Below, piece by piece: positions 56,345 to 64,000 of a DNA stretch of 64,000 nucleotides. A program made the position numbers and the translations under genes. Source of the DNA: Epiperipatus broadwayi (Eukaryota; Onychophora; Udeonychophora; Euonychophora; Peripatidae); contig JAQFVV010006208.1 of the NCBI GenBank assembly GCA_028023455.1, positions 6,306,963 through 6,370,962 on the forward strand. Reading direction: 5' to 3'. Each line of letters starts with the position of its first letter. The first letter of the stretch is position 1. The notes under the pieces are model-generated. The model ran no database searches. It was not told where the DNA came from and was given only the letters and a program-made list of their open reading frames with translations.

Positions 56345-56475
56345 ACAAATTTAGCACCACCCTCTGTGTAATAAATATATAAAGATATTAGAGTTCGTAT
56401 TTCAAAATAGGCTGGCTATTTCGAAATGTGAACTCTAATATATTTATTTCACAGAGGGTGGTGCTGAATTTCTAA
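56345..56475. repeat. Short palindrome, ~55-bp arms
   Basis: AGCACCACCCTCTGTGTAAT on the left and TTTCACAGAGGGTGGTGCT on the right, with a centre around AAAATAGGCTGGCTATTT. Confidence 0.85.
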
Positions 56476-56874
56476 GCCGAGTGGGATGATTTAATATTTG
56501 GATATTTATTTTAGTTTAGAGTTAAGCACTGGGATTAGATATATATTATAATTTTTTTTGTGTTGAATATTAGAAGATATTAAACTATGTAAGGATCAAT
56601 GAAACGCAATGTCAGATTGTAATTCTATTTAGCTAACACCATACATAATATTAAATCTGCTAGTGAGGAGAGTTTGTTACATTCTAAATAGAAATACAAT
56701 CTGACACTGTGCTAGTAATATATATATATATACGGGTTACACATATAAATGATATACTTTGCGGATTGATTCATGTATGATTTTTAATGATGAATATACT
56801 GACATTTTGGTATATTCATTATTAAAAATCATATATGAATGAACCTACAATGTATATTATTTATACATTTATAT
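56476..56874. repeat. AT-rich DNA with two further inverted repeats
   Basis: CAATGTCAGATTGTAATTCT (56608) against ATACAATCTGACACTG (56697), and TTTTTAATGATGAATATACT against TATATTCATTATTAAAAATC (56780-56830). Confidence 0.65.
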
Positions 56875-57235
56875 AATTAAAGAAGATTTTAACACAGACT
56901 TTCAAGTTTCCTTAAGCTATCCATTGCATTTTATATAACTGTTAAACTTGACCACACACATGTGGAAAATATAAATGATCTCCAATATATATATTTCGTG
57001 CTGAACCAGCACTTGTCAGTTGGTCCAGATCATCATCTCCCATCCATATATATATATATAATCAGTGCTGAGTGTATATTGGAGATCATTTATCTTTTTC
57101 ACATGTATGTGGTAATGTTTATCGATTATATAAGATGTAGTGGATAGCTGAAAGAAGCTTGAAAGTGTGTGATCAAATCTTTAATTATATCTTAAAGTTC
57201 GGTATTTAGAATATACTAGTATTGATTTGTTAAAT
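56875..57235. repeat. Family A inverted dimer; plus arm starts at the cleavage site
   Basis: The minus copy (56877-57070) has stem II and GAAA intact, but its core reads CTGACAA, losing G8. The plus copy begins at about 57078 with TATATTGGAGATC, right at the hammerhead cleavage junction, and runs to the 3' segment AAAGTTCGGTATTTAGAATA. Confidence 0.8.
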
Positions 57236-57635
57236 ATATATATATATCAAAGGTAATTTGTTTGTTACAATTCTGATCAGCATGACTTGAAAATTTCATC
57301 AAATTATGAAACGTTATGTTTGGGGTTTTTCCTATTAAAATGGCAGAAATGTTGGTATAAACTAAAGTGTAAAAGAATTTCGTTTTTAAATTGATGCTTA
57401 ACCTAAACGTACAGAGAGATAATGATAACTTTACATAAATTAGTAAACTATTTATAAGAGTTGCGTAATGTTTAGAGAAAATTATTTCTAAGATAATTTT
57501 TAATTAAATAATCTGCTTTCTGATAATAATGGACCACTATCAATTTCAGGAAAAAATCTGATATATTTAAATAATTGATTTGCAATATTGGTAATCATTC
57601 TAAATATTTTATCAGAGATCTTAACTAGAAACTAG
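57236..57635. other. AT-rich sequence, nothing recognised
   Basis: No supported feature. Confidence 0.5.
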
Positions 57636-57748
57636 TCAAGCCTTGTTAGCCGAGAGGTCAGCGCAGCCGTCTTGCAAGCAAGCAGTTGGTTGCAGACGGT
57701 TGTTGCAGGTTCGCCTCCGGCCACTGCTATGCCATATGGGGGAAAAAC
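57636..57748 (+). mobile_element. tRNA-derived SINE
   Basis: TCAAGCCTTGTTAGCCGAGA, with GGTTGCAGACGGTTGT inserted before the B box, then GGTTCGCCTCCGGCC. This is the same insertion subfamily as 23822 and 60212. Confidence 0.85.
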
Positions 57749-58312
57749 AACAACTATATTTCTAATCATTTTCATTGAGGTATTTTCTTGTAAGTAATGT
57801 CAAAGAGATTATTGATTATTAGTAGCATGCTCTGTGTTTGCTGGAAGTATTAATGAGGATATCTAGACTCATAAGTATATCTTTCATTAGTTTTTTTAGT
57901 GTGTGTGTGTATAAGTTTGCTTTATGTTAATCAATATTTAGATAGACTGAAACTGTACAGGAGGTTTTATGACTATGTAAACTATGGATATATGCCATAT
58001 TAACATCTGATTATTAGTAGGGTTATTTTATTTTAATTTCATCTCAGAAACATTGATAGAAGTATTAGGCATTTAGTTCAGTATGAATCATGTTTTTATA
58101 GGAGAAGAAAAGTAGTCATCATCCGTAACACATTTTCAATGAGAAGTGAATGGTAATAAATTAAAATTATTCTTATAATTTTCCAGAACTATGTTAATTT
58201 ATCATCATTTAGCAGTTATGTAATGACCTAGTTTCATGATCTAATATCATCAAAAATATAAAGAAGTTAAATCCATTGTGTTACTTTTATATATATTTAA
58301 ATAAATCATCAA
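57749..58312. other. AT-rich sequence, nothing recognised
   Basis: No supported feature. Confidence 0.5.
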
Positions 58313-58682
58313 TATATCATTATCCTCATTATCAACCATTATCAATCCACTGCAGGATGAAGATCTCTCCAAGTTCAATCCATCTTCTCTAATCTCTAGC
58401 TTCTCTTCTCCACATCATCCCTGTACACTTTCTTGTTTCATCCATCCATCTCACATGTGGTCTCTTTCTGGGTCTTTTACAATCTCTTGGAATCCAGTTT
58501 AAGATTTCAATTGTCCATTTATTATCATCTCTTTTAGCAATATGTCCATCCCAACTCCACTTTAGTCTTTTAATTTTTTCAATGAGATCAGTAACACCTG
58601 TTTGTTCTCTTACCGATATATTGCGTTTTCGATCTCTTCCTGTTATTCTCAACATGCATCTCTCCATACTTCTTTGAGTATA
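58313..58682 (-). pseudogene. RTE-type LINE 3' fragment, best-preserved C-terminus
   Basis: Minus strand reads in one frame for 92 residues: MERCMLRITGRDRKRN, VREQTGVTDLIEKIKRLKWS, GHIAKRDDNKWTIEILNW, RPRKRPHVRWMDETRK. It ends in the TGATAATGAGGATAATG-type tail. 5'-truncated; only the post-RT domain remains. Confidence 0.88.
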
Positions 58683-58849
58683 TAATATAGCATATCTTTA
58701 TATAACAACAATAATATATAATATAATATATAAATTAATATTTGTAGACGTTTTGTGTGTGTGTGCATGATTCTTATTATATATATTATTGCTGTTATAT
58801 AAAGATATTCTATATTATATCATTGATTTATTTAATTATTTAATAATGT
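58683..58849. repeat. TA-rich hairpin
   Basis: ATAATATAGCATATCTTTAT on the left and ATAAAGATATTCTATATTAT on the right mirror each other. Confidence 0.65.
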
Positions 58850-59425
58850 TCTTTTCATTTAATCCAATCAAATTCCCCTTTACGCTCCTTCTTTTCTTTT
58901 TAAAACCTTTATTTCTTCTCATCAACCATATATACATATTCTCATTTTTAACATCCAGCGCTTTAACCACTTTTTTCTGCAGTCATTTCCAAGGATTTCT
59001 TTTTTTTCCTCATGTGTCATAGCATCAGCCGGGAAGCGAACCCGCTAACTCGGGACAACTGCCTGTAAAGCAACTGTCGCTGACCTCTCGACCACCAATG
59101 CTTAACAAGGATTTTTTTTCTCTCCAAACTTTTTCTTTTTACATACACATTTCTTTATATATATGTTGGGTGTTAAAGATGTTAGTATATATATATAATT
59201 GTTGAGAAGAAATAAAGTTATTAAAAAGAAATATATACATAAAGAAATGTGTATGTAAAAAGGAAAACGTTTGGAAAAAAAAAAAAAAACTTTGAAAATG
59301 ACTATAGAAAAAAAGTGGTCGAAACGTTGGGTGTTAAAGATGTGAATACTTTTATATATATAGTTGATGAGAAAAAATAAAGTTTTTAATATAATTTGAT
59401 TGGATTCAATGAAAAAAACATTATA
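58850..59425. repeat. PLE-end-like palindrome with a SINE in one arm
   Basis: Arms (58855-59195 and 59210-59410) mirror each other through TTTACATACACATTTCTTTA. The right arm contains GTGGTCGAAACGTTGGGTGT, the CGAAACGTTG signature common at PLE ends. The left arm has its mirror, plus the SINE at 59000-59105. Confidence 0.75.
59000..59105 (-). mobile_element. tRNA-derived SINE
   Basis: Minus-strand unit to GATGCTATGACACATGAGG. AAGGATT on both sides (58991 onward, 59107 onward) is the likely target duplication. It belongs to the GTTAGCGG-insertion subfamily. Confidence 0.88.
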
Positions 59426-59799
59426 GTTTATAAGACATATATTTTAAAGACAAAAAGAGGATTCTTATTGCGGTTATTAAAAAGTTTGTTAACAACGGTG
59501 ATATTAATAAGTTAAATATATATAATTATCTAATATTAATATTCATGATATTGATATTTGGTGCCTTTTTGACTTGGTAATTTTAATATGATCTTTAAAG
59601 AGCTTTGCAGGAGAGGATGGATTATTGAAGTATTGACTGCATTACTTTAATTTGTATGACAATATCAAAGAATCTGGCTGATATGGTATTTATCAACAGT
59701 AAAGTGATTTTTTGTAAACAGATAGATATGCAAATTGGAGTTGATGAGAATTATATAAGTATAAATTAACTTGTTTCTGATGTAATTATAAATTTATTA
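59426..59799. other. AT-rich sequence, nothing recognised
   Basis: No supported feature. Confidence 0.5.
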
Positions 59800-59955
59800 A
59801 ACGCACATTGATTACGTAAGTAATATTTACTGAGGCTATAACCTCGATAATATGCGTATAAAATGCGATAGTAGGGACCTCTACAGGTGTTTTAACCACA
59901 AGCTTACGCTATGGAAGAAAAGAAGGGTATAACCTCGATAATATGCGTATAAAAT
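59800..59955 (+). repeat. Family C fragment with a short direct duplication
   Basis: GAGGCTATAACCTCGATAAT and GCGTATAAAAT occur twice (59834 and 59928). GTAGGGACCTCTACAGG matches the other C copies. Confidence 0.7.
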
Positions 59956-60211
59956 TTAAAATAATTTCCTTTTAGTGAGTTATAATAGTATTTTTCTGTA
60001 CATGACATTAGACATACATATATATTGCAATTTAACATATACCATCGTAATTAATTAATAAATATAGCCAAAAAAACTGTAAAAATTTTATTGGTTTTCT
60101 TTTCCAGTTAAACGAAGTAAATCCACCACTATTATTGGTCAAAAATGAAATTTAAAAGTCTCTCATAGTTCTGCCTAAGGGAATATAAATTTCTTAGAAA
60201 ATATTGTTGTT
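59956..60211. other. AT-rich sequence, nothing recognised
   Basis: No supported feature. Confidence 0.45.
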
Positions 60212-60326
60212 GTTTTTTTTTTTTTTTATGTCATAGCATCGGCTGGGACGCGAACCCACACCCGTCTGCAACCAATTACTTGCTTGCAAGGCGAGTGCGA
60301 TGACCTCTCGGCTAACAACGCTTGAC
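60212..60326 (-). mobile_element. tRNA-derived SINE
   Basis: Minus-strand unit CAAGCGTTGTTAGCCGAGAG with the GGTTGCAGACGGGTGT insertion, ending GATGCTATGACAT and an A-run. Confidence 0.87.
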
Positions 60327-60752
60327 ATATTTAAATATGTTTTCTGAACATATATTAATCATTGCATATATAAAATATGTGTGTCTGTATTGGTTGAAAA
60401 AACATAGTTGATTTTTTTTATATATACACAGAGAAAGCACACATAAAACTGATATTATAAAAATATATACAAAAATAGGATACACTAACTTAATAAAACA
60501 TAGGATTTAAAATAGCTCTTACAGTAATTGCAATTGAGATACATTGAGGCAATCGTCCAATTGAATATATATGTGTGCGTGCATGAAATTTCTGTGTTTA
60601 AAACAATTTAAAATTCATAAACGTAAAACTAGTAAATTAAGTTATTTTGCTTAGTATTACAATCCAAATAAAAGGTATTCATTAAAATAAATTTATTTAA
60701 ATAAAATATCTGATGACATTAAAGAGACATTATAAATTATTTAATTGTTAAA
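60327..60752. other. AT-rich sequence, nothing recognised
   Basis: No supported feature. Confidence 0.5.
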
Positions 60753-60908
60753 AGGAATTTTAACTCAGACTTTCACACGACCCTCAACTCTCCATGCCAT
60801 CTCATATTGCTGACCCACTTGATCACACACATGTTCAGGTGGATCAGCAATATGAGATGGCATGGAGAGTTGAGGGTCGTGTGAAAGTCTGAGTTCAAAT
60901 CCCTTACA
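60753..60908. repeat. Family A tail hairpin, near-perfect arms
   Basis: CAGACTTTCACACGACCCTC through GATCACACACATGTTCAGG and back. Two A-element 3' halves are joined with a centre near 60828. The high arm identity suggests recent formation or gene conversion. Confidence 0.85.
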
Positions 60909-61660
60909 TATTACATTATATATGTGCATGTGTGTGTAAGTCTGTACAGTGTATTAAATTAATTGTTAAAAGTAAATAAATGATTGTAATAAACTAAAGA
61001 TCAGCTTTTCAAGCTAATTCACATGCGCTTTATGAATCTTAATAATAAATGAATACTTTCACTTCCAACACAAGATAAAGTCTTTGCGAAAGAAGAGAAT
61101 GAATCCATCTATTCTTTCAACCCAAATGCTTAAGTATGGGCACATCTTAAGTGAAAGTATCCATTCATTTTATCCAATGTCTGGAAATTTACTATTCAAA
61201 GTAATCCAGGCAATTTATGATCAACTGCTATTCCATATCACCATAGCAATGGACATTTTTTTTCCTGGATAAACTTAAAAGATGTAAAGAATTGTGGGCA
61301 GTGGTAATTTATTAAGATACCAGATTATCGGAGGCTAAAAATATGATTTTTTGTCAAAATTATATCAGTCTTTGTAAAAACTATACTGCATCCAAGAGCA
61401 GATCGAATTAAATTTTAAAATAGCCATTTTTATATTGTCTTCTACAGAATAACCAAGTAGACAAACTCATTCTGAGCATTTTACGTAGCTGGAAAAATGT
61501 ATCTTCTCGAACTAAAATGGATAAAACAACAACAATAAGGATTATCACTAAATATTATTTTAAAGAAATTCTAATTTACTATCTTCAATTATTAATAGGA
61601 TTTTAGAAAATTATTTATGGAATGCTCAGGATAAAATCAGTAAAATCACTTATCTCTCTG
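60909..61660. other. AT-rich sequence, no confident feature
   Basis: 61085-61270 is somewhat less AT-rich and open on the plus strand but resembles nothing known. At 61452 the T-rich TATTGTCTTCTACAG precedes an open stretch (NNQVDKLILSILRSWKN), a very weak exon candidate. Confidence 0.4.
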
Positions 61661-61756
61661 TCAACCATTGGTGGCCTAGGTTAGCGTAGCTGCCTTCCGA
61701 GCATCCGGGCCTGGGTTTGCTTCCCGGTCAACGCTTTGTCATATATATAAAAAAAA
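61661..61756 (+). mobile_element. tRNA-derived SINE, variant subfamily
   Basis: TCAACCATTGGTGGCCTAGG to CGGTCAACGCTTTGTCATAT and an A-run. ATCACTTATCTC (61645-61656) and ATCATTTGTCTC (61757-61768) are the target duplication. Sister to 44132. Confidence 0.88.
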
Positions 61757-61768
61757 ATCATTTGTCTC

Positions 61769-62083
61769 TTCTTTTTGAACAATTTTGAAATAATTTGTCT
61801 GGAAACTATATAGATTACATCACTATGGACTACTGAAAGTTAAAACTTTATACAATATGAATCTAAATCAATGTATAAATTCACAGCTTTGGAGAAAATA
61901 CTTCATTCTTAATAAAAATCAACTAACTTAATTTGGTCTATGGATTATTATTTATTTGCTAGGTCTTATAAATTAACAACCTGAAATAAACCAAGTACAT
62001 TTAAACCAAAGAATTAGTAATCTACTGCTTTTATAATAGTTAAGGCTTTACTTCATTAGCGTTTGAAATAAATTAATATATAT
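61769..62083. other. AT-rich sequence, nothing recognised
   Basis: No supported feature. Confidence 0.45.
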
Positions 62084-63003
62084 ATATGTGCTCTGCACAC
62101 AGATAATGAAGCTATTCAATGTATGTAAAGTTATCAAAATTTACCACCAAGCGCTTTCGGGACAGCTCATAGTCCCACATTCATGGCGACTTGTATTTGA
62201 TTAATAACTATAATATTAATGCAAATTTTATGCAAATTCATATGAGGCAGATAAAAGAAATAATCTTATCAATTGTATGACAGATTTAAGAAAAATGGGA
62301 CACACTCAAACATCCATTAACAGAAAAGTTAAAAAATTCTTCTATAAAATAAACCATAATTACAAGAAAGAAAGCAAACCAAGAATCCTAATCCCATATA
62401 TCCACTCAACAGCCAAAAGCCTTATTAATAAACTATCAAGTGACTTTGAAGTCACTTTCTGCTCACCTCCTAACACCAATAGACTGATCAATAAGACCAA
62501 AGACTTGATCAAACCTGAACTCACCCCTCAAGTTGTGTACAAAATCACCTGCCCCCAAAGAAATTGTATGGCAACATATTATGGAAAGACTAAAACTAAT
62601 ATTGCCACCAGAGTAGCTCAACATAGATATCTTTATAACAGAACTAAAACAAAGCTTGAAGGTAATTCGGTTTTCATTGAGCATGAGAGAGTCACCACAG
62701 CCAGTGTCATTTGCTCTGAAACAAACGATATCAAACGCAAAATCAGGGAAGCTTATTACATTGTAAGTGACCCAGCAGCAATCAACAGAAGAGAGACCTG
62801 CTTTTCTCTGTCTTGAAAATGGTCCATGTAATATCTACATATGAATTTGCATAAAATTTGCATTAATATTATAGTTATTAATCAAATACAAGTCGCCATG
62901 AATATGGGACTATAAGCTGTCTCAAAAGTGCTTGGTAGTAAATTTTGATAATTTTACGTACATTGAATAGCTTCATTATCTGTGCACAGAGCACATATAT
63001 ATA
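62084..63003 (+). mobile_element. Penelope-like element remnant with 162-bp inverted ends
   Basis: The left arm (62084-62245) and right arm (62839-63003) are inverted copies from GTGCTCTGCACACAGATAAT inward to the GAATTTGCATAAAATTTGC-type mirror. They flank one plus-strand frame coding for a PLE C-terminus. Each arm carries the hairpin GGGAC-N8-GTCCC (or variant) next to GAAAGCGCTTGG. Confidence 0.88.
62277..62816 (+). CDS. Penelope-like GIY-YIG endonuclease region (5'-truncated)
   Basis: The 179-residue frame is uninterrupted. Residues ~38-80 (PRILIPYIHSTAKSL, then KDLIKPELTPQ) are the linker found after the reverse transcriptase in PLEs. Residues ~85-116 form the GIY-YIG core: VVYKITCPQRNC, then YYGKTKTNIATRVAQHR with the conserved arginine and histidine. 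KIREAYYI further on supplies the catalytic glutamate. The nuclease nicks DNA to prime reverse transcription. The frame stays open upstream of the ATG toward the left inverted arm, and the RT itself is missing, so this is a non-autonomous remnant even though the nuclease looks intact. The lack of stops suggests a fairly young copy. Confidence 0.88.
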   Translation: MTDLRKMGHTQTSINRKVKKFFYKINHNYKKESKPRILIPYIHSTAKSLINKLSSDFEVTFCSPPNTNRLINKTKDLIKPELTPQVVYKITCPQRNCMATYYGKTKTNIATRVAQHRYLYNRTKTKLEGNSVFIEHERVTTASVICSETNDIKRKIREAYYIVSDPAAINRRETCFSLS

Positions 63004-63048
63004 TATATATATTGCTTTTATAATATGTGATAAACACCAAACAAAGGA

Positions 63049-63147
63049 TTGGTGGTTGAGAGATCAGCGACAGCTGCTTTACAAGCAGTTGTCCTGGGTT
63101 AGCAGGTTCACTTCCCGGCTGATGCTATGACAGATGAGAAAAAAAAC
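63049..63147 (+). mobile_element. tRNA-derived SINE
   Basis: TTGGTGGTTGAGAGATCAGC to GATGCTATGACAGATGAG and an A-run, with the GTTAGCAGG insertion. ACAAAGGAT / ACCAAAGGAT lie on either side. Confidence 0.87.
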
Positions 63148-64000
63148 CGTCAACCAAAGGATATTAGTCTATAAGTGTTCTCTAAAAGATTAAATTGCTC
63201 TCTTTACATAAAACCACAATTCAACACCAATTCTACAATAATGAATTTGTGATTATGAATGCCATAATATGAAAATATGATAATCATCATAAATTGATCG
63301 GCAGACATTCTAAAAAAACTATACAATCTGGAGTAGGATTACTAAATGTGTTATTAAATTTCTTAAAATCATTATATTAAATGTTACTAATGATTTTTAT
63401 TTAATGTTAGCGCTCATATTAAAGTATTTCCAGTAAATTATAAATGTTGGAATAGGCTGCAAACTGTAAATATTTCCACAGGATACTTCTCAACTGTTCG
63501 TAAAAATATATTTGAGGAATCATTTAAATAAACTTTGTTTGTGATTGTTAAATTATTTAGTTTATAGTTATTATTAAAGATATGGCTGAGATATGAAGAT
63601 ACAGATAACAACTTAATCTTATTATTAATGCTATTGGATATGAGTGTAATATATGTGATTTACATTTTATATTGGAATCAGGTTGCGTTTAGTTAAACTA
63701 ACTTATAAACTTCAGTAAACCCTTTATGTTTAATTGATTTTATGTTTTATTAGTCCTTGAATTCAGCCTCAGATTAATAGATAGATAAACATCCTGAGTA
63801 GATGATTAAATCATTAAGGAATATTTTCTGTATAGTACCTATGAAGTGAATAATTTGAACTATTATACTATGCAATAAAGCAGTCTGCATAATATCAAGA
63901 AATTGAATCATATTTGTTGGTAGAGGTATACTGTTAACTAATTATATAAACATTAAATATAATATAAGAAGCATAGCAAATCATTTTAGTAAAAGATATT
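63148..64000. other. AT-rich sequence, nothing recognised
   Basis: No supported gene or repeat in the last 0.85 kb. Confidence 0.5.

Noticed and set aside
61084-61272. 62-residue plus-strand frame as a host exon
   Set aside because: No convincing acceptor or donor and no recognisable similarity.
62145-62185. Calling the GAAAGCGC hairpin a hammerhead
   Set aside because: There is no CUGANGA box in the right place in any of the four copies; kept only as a structured signature.

Overview
This is an AT-rich, intron- and repeat-dominated stretch of a metazoan genome, most likely an invertebrate; nothing in it fixes the phylum. The evidence is a phase-consistent spliced exon of a Dbl-homology RhoGEF, tRNA-derived SINEs, an RTE-type LINE with TGATGA tails, hAT and pogo/Tigger-like DNA transposons, Penelope-like (PLE) GIY-YIG fragments, and long (ATCT)n/(GATA)n arrays. 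No prokaryotic genes, rRNA, canonical tRNA genes or CRISPR arrays are seen.

Host genes: the only confident host coding sequence is the exon at 4445-4615 (+), the first helices of a DH domain. Two weaker candidate exons lie at 38599 onward (+), resembling the end of a DH domain, and at 40499-40697 (-), which ends in a strong splice donor. If the first two belong to one gene, most of the window is a very large intron used as a transposon landing zone.

The dominant theme is hammerhead ribozymes. At least four repeat lineages carry type I hammerhead cores (CUGANGA, a stem II hairpin, GAAA) with a tiny stem III. Family A (about 370 bp) has the hammerhead near its middle and a tRNA B-box-like GTTCAAATCC near its 3' end. 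Family A' has the same core in direct tandem repeats of about 345-420 bp, like the animal retrozymes. Families B, C and D share the design GAAAC-NN-GUC-UGGG. Family E has a PLE-type CUGAAGA core. Most copies of A, B, D and E sit as inverted dimers, making hairpins of roughly 150 to 960 bp. Several hammerheads look intact by eye (687-753, 12364-12430, 33555-33612, 34851-34913); others carry lesions in catalytic positions.

Layout: 0-5 kb, family B palindromes, RTE LINE tails, A' tandem and the DH exon. 5-9.5 kb, mostly bare AT-rich DNA with a SINE, a LINE fragment and E/B copies. 9.6-15.4 kb, a decayed long LINE (endonuclease, RT and Cys/His traces) split by B and C insertions. 15.4-20.6 kb, an element with a three-unit satellite, two PLE remnants and a TA-flanked DNA transposon. 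21-33 kb, many A copies, SINEs, the RTE reverse transcriptase and a hAT-type MITE with perfect 8-bp target duplications. 33-36 kb, A' tandems, a B insertion and the family C ribozyme. 37.3-37.9 kb, (ATCT)n. 40.7-43.5 kb, a hAT transposon with a nested 92-bp-arm hairpin. 44-52 kb, E, G, A and C palindromes. 53-54 kb and 62-63 kb, GIY-YIG PLE fragments between inverted terminal repeats. 54-61 kb, D, A, LINE, SINE and C copies.

All coordinates and structures come from reading by eye; no folding or database search was possible.
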